Origin: Actinomycetes bacterium
Lineage (GTDB): Bacteria; Actinomycetota; Acidimicrobiia; Acidimicrobiales; Acidimicrobiaceae
Length of the DNA: 55,655 nucleotides
Reading direction: 5' to 3'
NCBI GenBank assembly: GCA_021819725.1
Contig: JAKAQR010000016.1
Location: 1 to 55,655, forward strand
Shown here: positions 1 through 8,877 of the stretch, piece after piece
How positions within the stretch are numbered: position 1 is the stretch's first letter
Layout of the letters: the number at the start of each line of letters is the position of its first letter
Notes under the pieces: generated by a model
What the model saw: the letters and a program-made list of their open reading frames with translations, nothing else
Told to the model about the DNA's origin: nothing
Database searches by the model: none
Translations under genes and position numbers: made by a program

Positions 1-1147
1 CCTTGCGGATGGATTTGAGTGCATCAGTGGTGCCAACTGGATGGGCAACAATGGAGATCGACTTTCGAACCCCTGGAGAGAAGACCAACGCATGGAGGAA
101 TGATGGAGGTACATCGATTCGTGGCCAATCGCTGATCCAGAGGACCGTTGAGAAGCCTGAATCAGAACGGAAATGATCCCAGTGCTCGGAGATCGCAACC
201 GGTCCGGCGGTGGCAAGCTTTGAGCCGGGTTGGCCTGGGACGATACTCTCCATAGGGTCATAGGCAGAGCGGACAATAGTTGCTAGTTCGGCGGCCGCCA
301 ACCAATGCTGGACTCTCAGTCCCGATGTTCGTAGGCTGTGTTCAATCGCGGCCATGTCCGCTGATAGCACTGCTGCTGCGCCGCGCATCCCTCGACCAGC
401 CGAGACGATGGCCTTGGACGCTGCCTTCATGTCAAGAGCAATGGTGATGGTGGATCGATGCGTTGAAGAACCTACTGAGGTCTGATCGAGCAATGACTGA
501 TAAGCCTCATCGGTCCAACTACCGTCATGGAGCCCCTGATGTTCATACCAACCCGCGACGCCAACGCCTGGGTCAGGTACCGTCGACTCCAATACTTGCA
601 GAGCGGCGCAGGTACCGGACTGGGCCAGCGAGGCGAGTGTCCGGCCCCAAGCCGACACCCGTTGAGCCTGCTCATCAGGAGAGAGCAAGACGTAGGCAGG
701 ATGTTCAACCAGAAGCGTTGCCGAGAGGGTCTGTCGATGAGGATCATGGACCATGACACAACCAGTGACAGGGTCATCGTAGAAGCGAAGGGCCCCCGCA
801 TCGCCGGGTAGGGCAAGGGTACCTGCTGGTCGGGGCTTCGATGGTTTGGAGCGAAACTCAGTCTGCCCTGCGTGTTTGCGAGCCCAGTAGTGACCCGCCA
901 CCGGTACCCATTCGATGGCAGGTCTACCCTGAACACTTACCATTGCCGATGCCAAGAGGGGCACCCACAACAAGCCCGACAAGACAAACCCGGTCTCGCC
1001 TGCAATGGCAAGAACGGCGACTACGACGATGACAACCAAGCCGAGAGCGACGACCCGGGGCAATGAGAACCCGAGCATGACACCACGCGTCGATTGACGT
1101 CCGAACCTGACAGTGGCTGGCCCGACTGGTGAGGAGGAAGCGGTCAT
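1..1147 (-). CDS. SCO6880-family conjugal transfer protein, N-terminal part
   Basis: An open frame runs leftward from ATG at 1147 to the window edge: 382 complete codons without a stop. The N-terminus has basic residues, then two adjacent hydrophobic helices (about residues 30-65), then a long soluble region with motifs such as EWVPVAGHYWARK, LRFYDDP and GTCAALQVLES. This matches the SCO6880 family as I remember it: membrane-associated proteins of about 480-500 residues in type IV secretion loci of actinobacterial integrative elements. The start is 20 bases downstream of the TrbL-like gene with AAAGG in the spacer, so it is the fifth or sixth gene of a transfer operon. The C-terminus is missing here, but a matching C-terminus lies at the right edge of the window on the same strand. 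Confidence 0.85.
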   Translation of the reverse strand, partial: MTASSSPVGPATVRFGRQSTRGVMLGFSLPRVVALGLVVIVVVAVLAIAGETGFVLSGLLWVPLLASAMVSVQGRPAIEWVPVAGHYWARKHAGQTEFRSKPSKPRPAGTLALPGDAGALRFYDDPVTGCVMVHDPHRQTLSATLLVEHPAYVLLSPDEQAQRVSAWGRTLASLAQSGTCAALQVLESTVPDPGVGVAGWYEHQGLHDGSWTDEAYQSLLDQTSVGSSTHRSTITIALDMKAASKAIVSAGRGMRGAAAVLSADMAAIEHSLRTSGLRVQHWLAAAELATIVRSAYDPMESIVPGQPGSKLATAGPVAISEHWDHFRSDSGFSTVLWISDWPRIDVPPSFLHALVFSPGVRKSISIVAHPVGTTDALKSIRK

Positions 1148-1166
1148 GGCGATACCTTTCTGTTAA

Positions 1167-2348
1167 CTACCTCGATGAACTACTCGCAGCGGACGGGGCA
1201 CGAGGATTTGGCGACGATGATGGTGAAGCCTGCGTTGGACCATGGGAAGCGAGGTCAAAGAGATCGTTCGTGCTCGGCTTTGTGGAGCCTGGAGCACCGG
1301 TGCCGCTCGGACCAGTTGGGCCAGTCTGGCCTGGTTGCCCGGAAGTGGAGGCCGGCCTGGGGGAACTCCCAGTGACGCCAAATTGGCCTCCGATTGATGA
1401 GACCTTCTGTGGAGCGGCAACGGCCGTTTGTGTCACCGACTTCACACTGCTCGCATGGCCGTGTAATTGCGACATGTGATCAGAGGTGAAATGAACCGTC
1501 TTTAAGGCAATCCAGGGGGCGAGTCCGCCCATTAGGAGGAGAAGACCTCCCGAGGCGATCTGGGTGATCGCTTGAGTACCAGAAGGGGCTCCAGCCGTTG
1601 TACCAACCCCAACAGCGCCAATGCCACGAAACAATGTGTAGAAGCCTGTGATCAGAATCGTTACGAGAATCAGCTTCGAGGCGATCAGTGCAATCATCCC
1701 CTCGATCCACTTCTTCACCCAACCAGTTGAGATGTCGGCCAATGAGCCAGCAAAAGCTAATGGACCAAAGACGGCCGCGAGGATTATCAAGAGTTTTCGC
1801 ACCGTGAGTGCCGCCCAGATGACAACGGCAGCCACGATAATGATCAACGAAAGAATCAGCAAAGCAGCGGGGTTCTGAATGGAAGCTAACACAGCACTAC
1901 CCATGATGCCTTGACCAAGGGTCGTCATGGTCCCCCCGGTGGCCGCCTGAACCATGCCATTGGAGAGGCTGTCAGTAGCTGCGAGTAGAAGGTTCGTGAC
2001 AGCGATCGCCGCAGCTCCACCGATGAAGGCAATGAGTAGCCCCTTGCCTGCGCGGCCAAGACCAGCGATGTCGCGGCGCAGAATTGACTGGATGATCTGG
2101 ATCAGAAACAACCCCATACCCACCACGACCGCGATGGCCATCAGCATCGCCAAGAGACGATCAAAACCCGTTCCACCAAGACGGATCGCCGTCGCGCTCC
2201 CGATTTCTTCCCAAAGCCAGGTGCATACCTTGGTCGCCGCCTCAGAGAAGTATTTCGCGATCGCCGAAAATGCTGAACCAGCCAACGATTTCGCACCGGA
2301 GCTGAGCAAACTTCCAAGTGCCGTAAACGGATTAGGTATCGATGGCAC
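1167..2348 (-). CDS. TrbL/VirB6-like conjugation membrane protein
   Basis: 393-residue protein. The first 60 residues are amphipathic. About six hydrophobic helices follow between residues 65 and 290, and the tail from about 300 is hydrophilic and rich in Ser, Pro, Gly and Thr. Polytopic proteins with a low-complexity tail in this operon position are the TrbL/VirB6 inner-membrane channel components of type IV secretion systems. The start is GTG at 2348, five bases past the stop of the preceding gene, which implies translational coupling. It lies between a bitopic membrane protein and the SCO6880-family gene, an order I associate with actinobacterial transfer operons. The fold assignment rests on topology and context, since this family has little sequence conservation. 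Confidence 0.75.
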   Translation of the reverse strand: MPSIPNPFTALGSLLSSGAKSLAGSAFSAIAKYFSEAATKVCTWLWEEIGSATAIRLGGTGFDRLLAMLMAIAVVVGMGLFLIQIIQSILRRDIAGLGRAGKGLLIAFIGGAAAIAVTNLLLAATDSLSNGMVQAATGGTMTTLGQGIMGSAVLASIQNPAALLILSLIIIVAAVVIWAALTVRKLLIILAAVFGPLAFAGSLADISTGWVKKWIEGMIALIASKLILVTILITGFYTLFRGIGAVGVGTTAGAPSGTQAITQIASGGLLLLMGGLAPWIALKTVHFTSDHMSQLHGHASSVKSVTQTAVAAPQKVSSIGGQFGVTGSSPRPASTSGQPGQTGPTGPSGTGAPGSTKPSTNDLFDLASHGPTQASPSSSPNPRAPSAASSSSR

Positions 2349-2353
2349 CAGAG

Positions 2354-3157
2354 CTAGCCCTCGGTCCAGTTGTCAACCGACATGGCACCATACCCGTGGT
2401 GATATTCGGCACTTGCGAGGCCGAGTTCAAGCGAGAATGGTTTGCTGACCGCCTGATGGCTAGCTTGGCTGATGGTGAGAGTGCCTGTCACGTCCAGGGC
2501 CACCATGAGTGGGTCTGAGGGTTGCCAACCCGTTGCAAGAGCTGACGACCACTCCGGGTTGACCGACTCGCTCACATCTGAGACACTCCACACGACTCGA
2601 TGTTTGGCATTCATCGACCATGTCGAGGCTGTAGGGATGGGTGACGGCTCACCAACAAGGTCGCCATAAAGCACCCGGGTCGAAGCAAGCGAAGGAGTCC
2701 CAGGCATGGAGTCTGGTGCAAGTTCCGATTGCGCCCACGAGAGCAGTGCAGAGCGAGTGTCTTTGGCAAAGTTGATATCGAGTAGCTCGTTAACAAAAGC
2801 CGTCGCATACGTGTCTGACCCCTGTCGAAGGGTATTCAAGATCGCGGGGAAGTTAGCGGAGACTGTCGGGGGAGGAAGTTTCAGCGCTTCCACTTGGATC
2901 CATTCAGCACCGTTGGCCTGATTCGCCTCAGCGATCTTGGCATTATCGGCCAGTTGTTGGGCTGATGTGTGCCCTTCCCCAGGTGGAGCGCTATAGCGCG
3001 GCGTCAACGTATGACTCGTTCCCCCGTTGTTTGCGATGGCACGGGTTCCCTTCTCGTTTCCGCCACGAGCCCCCAAAACGAAGATGATCGCTAGTACTGC
3101 GACGATGACTAGTCCACCGCCACCGATGAGCCATCCTCGAGTCGAGCGCGATCTCAT
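2354..3157 (-). CDS. Bitopic membrane protein of the transfer operon
   Basis: 267-residue protein with a basic N-terminus (MRSRSTRGW), one transmembrane helix at about residues 9-29 and a soluble domain expected outside the membrane. The layout, a short cytoplasmic end, one helix and a domain of about 230 residues, is like the VirB8-type or other accessory subunits of type IV secretion machines, but I see no motif that proves it. Its ATG overlaps the stop of the preceding gene by one base (TAATG), and the next gene starts five bases after its stop, so it is firmly inside the operon. It may correspond to one of the DUF families that accompany SCO6880 genes. Function beyond a role in transfer is inference. 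Confidence 0.65.
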   Translation of the reverse strand: MRSRSTRGWLIGGGGLVIVAVLAIIFVLGARGGNEKGTRAIANNGGTSHTLTPRYSAPPGEGHTSAQQLADNAKIAEANQANGAEWIQVEALKLPPPTVSANFPAILNTLRQGSDTYATAFVNELLDINFAKDTRSALLSWAQSELAPDSMPGTPSLASTRVLYGDLVGEPSPIPTASTWSMNAKHRVVWSVSDVSESVNPEWSSALATGWQPSDPLMVALDVTGTLTISQASHQAVSKPFSLELGLASAEYHHGYGAMSVDNWTEG

Positions 3158-3441
3158 TACAGCGCGTGCCCAGCACCGACGAAGAAGTTAACGAGAACAT
3201 CAGCTCCTCCGACTAACAATGCGGCGATCAAGCTCGCGAGAACGCCTGTCTTGCCCCTCGAGGTATGGTTTGGATTACTGGAGTGGTGACCGAGTGCCCA
3301 CACGATGGCGGAGACAATAACGCCAGCAACAGCGGCGACGAGGCCAACCGTCAATAGCGCACCGACGATGTTTTCCAACTCGGTGATGCCCGGAAGGCCC
3401 GACGTATTAGGGCTGATGTTGACCGCGAGGAGGTTAAGCAT
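3157..3441 (-). CDS. DUF6112-like two-helix membrane protein
   Basis: 94-residue protein with two hydrophobic segments: about residues 28-50 (VGLVAAVAGVIVSAIVWALG) and about 68-90. A short basic, Asn/Ser-rich loop with His residues separates them. Size, topology and position match the DUF6112 proteins that I recall beside SCO6880 genes. Their two-helix arrangement resembles VirB2/TrbC pilin-like subunits, though no cleavage site or pilin motif is evident. A ribosome site (AAAGGG) precedes the ATG at 3441. The TAA stop overlaps the ATG of the next gene. Family assignment is from memory of the family's pattern and has not been searched. Confidence 0.65.
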   Translation of the reverse strand: MLNLLAVNISPNTSGLPGITELENIVGALLTVGLVAAVAGVIVSAIVWALGHHSSNPNHTSRGKTGVLASLIAALLVGGADVLVNFFVGAGHAL

Positions 3442-3520
3442 TGTTGTTCCCTTTCTGTCGAGGGTCCCACACTTCGGTCCCCACTACCCAAGAACCTGCC
3501 CGGCGGAAAACCGTCACAAA

Positions 3521-4588
3521 TTAGGTTGTGGGATTCACAATGGCATCAAGACCCCCGGCAGTGAAGGCGGTCCAGGACTGAACCACAACCCCCATCTGCG
3601 GATCTACTGCCGACTCAACCAATCCATCACCGAGATAGATCCCGACATGACCAGGCAACCCTGGACCAGGGGCATCCGTACCAGGGACGAAGACAAGATC
3701 ACCAGGTGCCATGGCACCAACAGCAACCATCTGGCCCTCGTTCATCTGATCAACCGTGTAGTGGTCGAGTGTCTCACCCGCCTGGGCCCACGCCATCATG
3801 GTGAGCCCTGAGCAGTCAAACGCATTCGGCCCCGCTGCTCCCCAAACGTAGCGATCTCCAAGTTTCGAAAGCGCATAGGTGATTGCAAGGCTCGCCTGAG
3901 GAGTGGTCCCAAGCGGGATCGCATAACCAGCGGGTAGTCCATCCGAGCTCGCCGCCCCCGTAACCCCTCCCGTGGGACCCGCACCACAACCAGCGACGGT
4001 GAAAGACCCGGTGACCTCCGCCAACACGACACCAGCTTCGAGCCAGTGAGTTTTGTAATTCGAGCCACGAACGAAGCGAGACCCTTGGACCTCCTCCGCG
4101 ACACGCCATGGCTTCTTGGTCTGCCAATCTGAGACTGAAAGCAGACGCTGTACAAACATGCCAGTGGCATCGGCGGGGTTGGACTCTTCGGATACAGTGC
4201 CCCATCCATCCTGAGTTTGCTGCTGGAAGAGACCCACGGACGTACCATCTTGGCCCATTCCCTCCCCTGTGTTGGAACCTGGAACCCTCGTGTTTCCAAG
4301 GTCGCGTAAACCGCTCTCAGTAATCGCCACCATGAGCGCGATCTGCTCTGCCTGCGCAGACTCACCAGAGGCAGCTGCGGTGACCGACACAATTGTTTCA
4401 GCATTCACTGATTGTTCGGGATCCAGGGTAACAATCGTACCCGTCGACTGACAGCTGGCCATATTGACCAAGGTGCTGAGCGTTGCTTGCTCGGCAACGG
4501 GGCCTGTTGCTCCTCCTGTCAACACGACAAGGCCCATCAGGACAGCGAGGGCGGCTAAGCAAAGAGCAAGTACGACCTTGTAGTTCAC
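3521..4588 (-). CDS. Bifunctional peptidoglycan hydrolase, NlpC/P60 type, of the transfer system
   Basis: 355-residue exported protein. An N-terminal signal or anchor helix covers residues 4-25. A lysozyme-like/transglycosylase-type region at about 75-195 contains AITESGL (candidate catalytic Glu91) and GTSVGLFQQQ. A C-terminal NlpC/P60 cysteine peptidase domain at about 230-355 carries YVWGAAGPNAFDCSG (catalytic Cys259) and GHVGIYLG (catalytic His314). Such two-domain proteins act outside the membrane and open the cell wall locally for assembly of a conjugation channel in Gram-positive bacteria. The start is GTG at 4588 and overlaps the stop of the small upstream gene (GTGA), so translation is probably coupled. 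Eighty bases separate it from the DUF6112-like gene. Confidence 0.88.
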   Translation of the reverse strand: MNYKVVLALCLAALAVLMGLVVLTGGATGPVAEQATLSTLVNMASCQSTGTIVTLDPEQSVNAETIVSVTAAASGESAQAEQIALMVAITESGLRDLGNTRVPGSNTGEGMGQDGTSVGLFQQQTQDGWGTVSEESNPADATGMFVQRLLSVSDWQTKKPWRVAEEVQGSRFVRGSNYKTHWLEAGVVLAEVTGSFTVAGCGAGPTGGVTGAASSDGLPAGYAIPLGTTPQASLAITYALSKLGDRYVWGAAGPNAFDCSGLTMMAWAQAGETLDHYTVDQMNEGQMVAVGAMAPGDLVFVPGTDAPGPGLPGHVGIYLGDGLVESAVDPQMGVVVQSWTAFTAGGLDAIVNPTT

Positions 4589-4758
4589 AACCTTGCAATG
4601 ACCAGCAGGAAAAACGTCACCAATCCTGAAATCACCCAGACAAAGTCAGACAAGCGCCGAGCATCGAGTGCGCAAGTGAGCGTAACGCTGACCACGTCCA
4701 GCTCGATGTCCGTGGCCTCTATCAGGGAACTTGCGCAAACTGATGCGTAAGTGTGCAT
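4585..4758 (-). CDS. Small one-helix membrane protein (57 residues)
   Basis: A 57-codon frame reads leftward from ATG at 4758 with a purine-rich AAGGGGCGA just upstream. Its stop overlaps the GTG of the NlpC/P60 gene (GTGA). The first 38 residues are mixed and acidic, and the last 20 form one hydrophobic helix that includes VISGLVTFFLLVIA and ends in Arg-Leu. The overlap, ribosome site and clean membrane segment argue that it is a real first gene of the transfer operon. I recognise no family. Its function may be to tether or regulate the hydrolase, which is inference only. Confidence 0.5.
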   Translation of the reverse strand: MHTYASVCASSLIEATDIELDVVSVTLTCALDARRLSDFVWVISGLVTFFLLVIARL

Positions 4759-5538
4759 TCGCCCCTTTTTTGCCCTCTCTTACTTTTTTCCCTGTTCTTA
4801 GCATGGAAGAGGAGAGTTCCGCTATTTCCCCAGCTCAGTTGATATGTGTTGCTGCGTAAGTAGCGCAAGTTATCGATACTGGGATTCCAGGGCCAGTAAG
4901 AGTCCCTGCTCATAGGGTTGCATGGGAGCGAAACTCGTCAGGCCAGATTCGCCTCCCTGTCAGTTTGCGCACCTGTGAGTGCCAGAGCGAGCTCCAATTC
5001 AATGAGACCGCCTTGGAGTATTCGAAACAATGCCTTGGCTCCAAGTGCAAGCTTCAGACCGATGTACAATCAACGCTTGATCAAAAGTCCTGGAAAGCCC
5101 AGAATCCAAGGGTCCACCGGTCCTCATCAGCGCCGCAGATCCAAGGAGGCTACAAGAGTGGCATCCAACTTCCTTCTATACCAACCAGCCGTACTGGAAG
5201 GCTACGCGGCTCGGTTATGAATAAGTGCAAGTCAGGAATTTGAGGACGAGTGACACAGCCGAAGGTTTCACGGAGGAGGAGCCATGGGGACTATCGCTTC
5301 AGCATTAGGAATCGCCCGATCCTACGGAACATCATACCTTTCCCTTAATCAATTGCGCCAGGTCTATTGATCCCTCATCAACCAGACCATCTCACCTCGA
5401 TTGCCAACCTCATTCCAGATACAGAGCCATATTGTGATCAGAACAGCCTCGAACGAAAACACGACCATCAATTGGGCGGGATAACGGAAGATGCATTTAC
5501 CTAAGGACCTCAATCTCTCGGAGTGACCTAGAACACGT
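4759..5538. other. 780-base region upstream of the transfer operon, no firm gene
   Basis: No open frame here has convincing protein character. The operon promoter is expected in 4760-4900, but I see no clear -35/-10 pair. On the plus strand a strong ribosome-site-like run (GGAGGAGG) precedes ATG at 5284, opening a frame of only 28 codons to 5370. This may be the remnant 5' end of a lost gene. Confidence 0.4.
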
Positions 5539-6141
5539 TTATCTTCCCACTAAGTCATCAAACCTGCGAACCGCATTCCTCAGTTCCTCGAGCTTCAGGC
5601 CAAATGCACTTCTTTGAGTTGCTCTAAGAAGGGGGAGCACTTTCTTGGCCGAACCTGCACACTCCAACAAAGATAAAGCACAATCAACGACATTCTGACA
5701 AGCAACATTCACATCTCCCGGACCGAGAGCCTTTACCTTGAGGGCTCGTTGCTGAAGATCTTCTACCGCCGCAACGATAGCGCTGTAGGGAAGTGCCCGT
5801 TCTAGAGGACTCTGAACCGAGAGCACTTCTTGTACACCATGCTCCATTAGAGTGGCTAAGTCCGACACGAGCACTTCACGTTCGAATTTCCATCGAACAA
5901 ACATGTTTGTAACGACCGGTCCCATAGCCAAAAATACGGCATATAAGGTCTCACGTGGAGCATTGATCTCTGACAAGATGACTGCCCTGGTAATAACTGT
6001 ACCTACTGATGTAATGAAGGCCTGATGGGCTTCGCGTCGTTGTTCGGACTTTGTAAACCTTTGTTGTAGGTATGCCGCCAGTACTACGGCGGTCAGAGAT
6101 GCTACTACTGAGCCGAGGATAGTAACGACCGTAGCAATCAT
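5539..6141 (-). CDS. Membrane-anchored protein of unknown function
   Basis: 200-residue protein with an N-terminal transmembrane helix at about residues 4-26 (VTILGSVVASLTAVVLAAYL), then a helical, charged cytoplasmic or coiled region with Leu-rich heptads (for example at 100-135). The ATG at 6141 is followed by steady codon use with no stop for 200 residues and has an AGGAGA-like site upstream. One N-terminal helix followed by a helical domain is common in small accessory proteins of mobile elements, but I recognise no family. It lies between the transfer operon and the TIR locus and shares the minus strand with both. A role with the TIR protein is possible but unsupported. Confidence 0.6.
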   Translation of the reverse strand: MIATVVTILGSVVASLTAVVLAAYLQQRFTKSEQRREAHQAFITSVGTVITRAVILSEINAPRETLYAVFLAMGPVVTNMFVRWKFEREVLVSDLATLMEHGVQEVLSVQSPLERALPYSAIVAAVEDLQQRALKVKALGPGDVNVACQNVVDCALSLLECAGSAKKVLPLLRATQRSAFGLKLEELRNAVRRFDDLVGR

Positions 6142-6330
6142 TTATCTCTCTCCTAACACCTTCGCCATATCCAGTAACTAACATACACTACGACGGATAC
6201 ATTTACTACAACTATCACCAACTTCACCCGATCATTCGAATATTACCTTGATTGACGGATACCATTTCTGTCGATTCATACGTCAATATAACAGTAGTAT
6301 TGGTACTGCATGTCACTCCCTCAGGATCTT

Positions 6331-6624
6331 CTATGTAGTAATTCGACTTAGGCAGAATACTTCGACGCGTTGAGCGTTCGTTAACACGGAACAAGGATGA
6401 TCGAGTGTTAAAAGACTTCCGAAAACTACGAAGCCGGTACCAAAATGTGACGATACGGAAGAGCTTTCGCCGAGTCGATCACCCATCTCCTCGCCTTCAT
6501 GCGGTGCACTAGTAGATGTTTGATTAGTCTGCTGGCCACTCCGATTTTGGTCGCTCCGCTCAGAAGGGGCCAATGCTCGTTCGTGAAGTGCGCAAAGGAA
6601 GGCGATCTCATCCACAGTGGTCAA
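6331..6624 (-). CDS. Doubtful 97-residue open frame downstream of the TIR gene
   Basis: The frame starts 11 bases after the TIR stop on the same strand. The N-terminus (VDEIAFLCALHERALAP) looks protein-like. The middle is Ser/Thr/Gln-rich. Near the C-terminus, HFGTGFVV followed by LLTLDH recalls the first strands of trypsin-like proteases (GTGF...LTaaH), after which the frame ends. It could be the 5' part of a decayed TIR-associated gene or chance. Confidence is low because an overlapping frame on the same strand is also open. Confidence 0.25.
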   Translation of the reverse strand: MTTVDEIAFLCALHERALAPSERSDQNRSGQQTNQTSTSAPHEGEEMGDRLGESSSVSSHFGTGFVVFGSLLTLDHPCSVLTNAQRVEVFCLSRITT

Positions 6625-7197
6625 CGATCAAGGCTCTAGAACGGCTCCTCGTCCTGAAGTGAGGAGGTGTCGGGAGGTGATAGCCTCCTTACCAGCTCAT
6701 CGACTAGCTCAGGTACCGGTTGGAACTCCGGCCCGGCCACCGCATTGTAAACCTGACTGTTCGTCTTCACCGCATACTCAAGCCTCCGCAGCTGTCTATC
6801 GTCCCACGAAGACTGAGATTCGATGAGCTCCCATAGTCGTCGAGTTGTGTCATACGAACTCGAGTGCACGAAGGCCTCTGCAAGTGCTCCGACACTTACA
6901 GCTTTAGTGCTGGGATGTGCCATGAGTCCAAGAAAGATGCGGTATGCAACCCAACGAGCCGGAACGGAGCCACGAGCATCTTCGAGGCATATATCTTGGT
7001 GCTCCTCAAGAAAGCCATCACGCGCCTCCAACCGATCAAATCCCTCTGGTCGTACAGGCAGAATCGGAATGCCGCGGGCGAGACACCAGCCCACCTCCTG
7101 GTCGCACCACTGGCTTTCGTGGAACCCTTCGAACACAAACGCAACTAGAAGGTGGCAGGAACCTAACGCGCGTTTAATAGTGTTCCGCCACTGATGG

Positions 7198-8387
7198 CTA
7201 GTGTCCCTCCTCAGAAGTTTGCGGAGAAACAATAGGCTCCAAGTATTTCTGCATAGAAGCGAAGATCTCGTCGGCGCTCTTGGTCCAGATGAAGGGCTTG
7301 GGGTTCTCGTTCCAGGCCTTGGCCCACTTGGTAATCCCTCTGTTGAGTTCGGTCACGGTGTGGTGAACGCTTCGCTGCAGGTACTTGGTGGTTAACGCTG
7401 AGAACCATCTCTCTACCTGATTCATCCAAGAAGAATAGGTCGGCGTGAAGTGGAACTCAAACCTCGGGTGGGCAAGGAGCCAGGTTCTCACCGACTCGGT
7501 CTTGTGGGCTGCGTAGTTGTCGAGAACAACGTGAACTCCCAGCTCTTTGGGTACTTGTCGGTCGATGAGTTCGAGGAATTCGATGAATTCAACTGCCCTA
7601 TGAGCAACCGTCATCTTGGTGATAACCTTGCCGGAAGCGACGTCAAGGGCGCACATTGTGATTGGAGATACCATTTCGCTTGTACTCGGTCGTACGACGC
7701 AGAGGAACCCCTGGCACCATTGGGAGCAAGGGCCCGAGTACGGTTCAGTGCCTGGATCTGTGTCTTCTCGTCAACACAAAGGACAATCGCCGCCTCTGGT
7801 GGGTTGAGGTAGATACCGGCAACGTCTCTGACCTTCTCAGTGAACTCTGGATCGTTTGACACAGTGAAGGTCTCGACCATGTGAGGTTTCAGGCCGAAAG
7901 TACGCCAGATCCTCCCCACTGTAGAGGGGGATACACCAGCTAGGGCTGCCATGGTGTTGGTCGACCAATGGGTTGATGAATCGGGTGGAGTGGTCGTGGT
8001 GGTGAGCTTGATGATCTCAGCGATCTTGTCATCCCCATGGGTTCTTGGAACTCCAGGTCTTGGTGCATCACCGAGCGACTTCACGCCATAGAGGGCGAAT
8101 CTCCTTACCCACTTTGAGACCGTGAAGTTAGAAATATCCAGCTCATCAGCGATATCTCTTAGCCTGACGTGTTCATTGGCCAACAGGGCTATCTTTGCTC
8201 TGGTGACTTGAACAGCCGGAGCGCTACGTTTGGCGATGACCGAAGTGAGGAACTCTTTATCCTCATCGCTCAACGTGACGACGTAGGTGGGTTTACGGCC
8301 GGTGCGCTTCTTGGCCCCTTGTGAATCTTTTGCCACTTGGGTTGCTTTGGATATCTGCTTAGCCATTGTCATTGCCTTTTCCTCCAA
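7198..8387 (-). pseudogene. IS630-family transposase, frameshifted
   Basis: The gene reads from 8387 with a helix-turn-helix N-terminus (about residues 20-115) and the first part of a DDE domain (AAIVLCVDEKTQIQAL, first catalytic Asp), then leaves frame near 7735. The rest (HVVLDNYAAHKT with the second Asp; FHFTPTYSSWMNQVE with the last Glu) lies in the frame ending at 7198. Alignment to copy 2 shows one extra base in copy 1 within the run after the AALNRT-like codons (38 versus 37 bases between shared anchors), so this is a mutation and not a programmed shift. The stop TAG uses the TA duplication plus one base of the target. The N-terminal 110 residues differ strongly from copy 2, while the DDE part is nearly identical. 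Confidence 0.85.
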
Positions 8388-8467
8388 AAGAGTAGGTGGA
8401 CAATGGGTTCAACAGGGGCCGAAACTTGAAAATTCCTGTTTCACAGCGAAACTTTGACTACGGACAC
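7201..8467 (-). mobile_element. IS630-type insertion sequence, copy 1 (1267 bp)
   Basis: The element is bounded by TA dinucleotides at 7199-7200 and 8468-8469, the target duplication typical of IS630/Tc1 elements. Both ends start GTGTCC and carry an imperfect inverted repeat of about 30 bp (GTGTCC..TC..TCA.A...TT.GC..GAAAC). The transposase inside is frameshifted. Insertion splits the TIR gene precisely, so both boundaries are confirmed by restoration of that reading frame. Confidence 0.9.
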
Positions 8468-8871
8468 TAGGACTGATATCGTTGTGGGCTACGAAAGCCT
8501 CGATTCCATAAGTCACTTCCAGCTGCGTCTTAACATCACCAGCGAATGTTCGGTGGTCGTGGGTGTGTGAGAGAAATACCCTTGCCGCACGACTTGAACT
8601 CCACACGGATTCAGACTCGCCGACACTTGGCCCGAGGGACGTGGCCTCGTCCAAGAGAAATCCGTAGAGATCTTGTAGAATCTCGTCGGAAGCCGGCTCA
8701 ATTTGCTCGCTGCAATATACGTCCTGTGCTGGACCGTTGAAATCGTCGGGCTCGTAAGTACCAAGACCGAATTGACGGAGCGTGAGCTGGATGACGGACC
8801 AAGGTCGCTCCGCGAGCATATCCGCAGTATCTCTGATCATCCTGATTCGCTCACCGGGTTGCACGATCTTG

Positions 8872-8877
8872 ATTATA
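8872..8877 (-). promoter_or_regulatory. Candidate -10 box for a leaderless TIR transcript
   Basis: On the minus strand a perfect TATAAT ends seven bases before the GTG at 8864 that opens the TIR frame. That spacing would place transcription start at or next to the start codon, giving a leaderless message, which is common in actinobacteria. No good -35 box is seen at 17 bases. This supports GTG 8864 over the in-frame ATG eight codons downstream. Confidence 0.35.

Larger units (their letters stand above)
6636..8864 (-). pseudogene. TIR-domain protein gene split by an IS630-type insertion
   Basis: Two pieces of one gene flank the insertion element. The upstream piece (8864 to 8468) encodes an alpha-helical N-terminal region and the start of a TIR domain (RVFLSHTHDHRTFAGDV, then GIEAFVAHNDISPS). 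The downstream piece (7198 to 6636) continues with HQWRNTIKRALGSCHLLVAFV, FHESQWCDQEVGWCLARG and IPILPVR. QE-VGW holds the expected catalytic Glu of TIR NAD hydrolases. Removing 7201-8467 plus one copy of the TA duplication restores 960 bases, a frame of 319 residues, with NDISPSHQW across the join. TIR proteins of this kind act in phage defence or as NAD-cleaving effectors. The region after the TIR domain (about 120 residues) is unknown. The gene is presumably inactive in this strain, since the insertion falls inside the TIR fold. Confidence 0.88.

Noticed and set aside
472..936. 154-codon minus-strand open frame
   Set aside because: It lies out of frame inside the SCO6880-family gene, which runs open from 1147 to base 1 with consistent protein character.
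7611..7812. Programmed frameshift in IS630 copy 1
   Set aside because: Copy 2 encodes the same protein in one frame, and copy 1 has a single extra base at the break. A mutation explains it.
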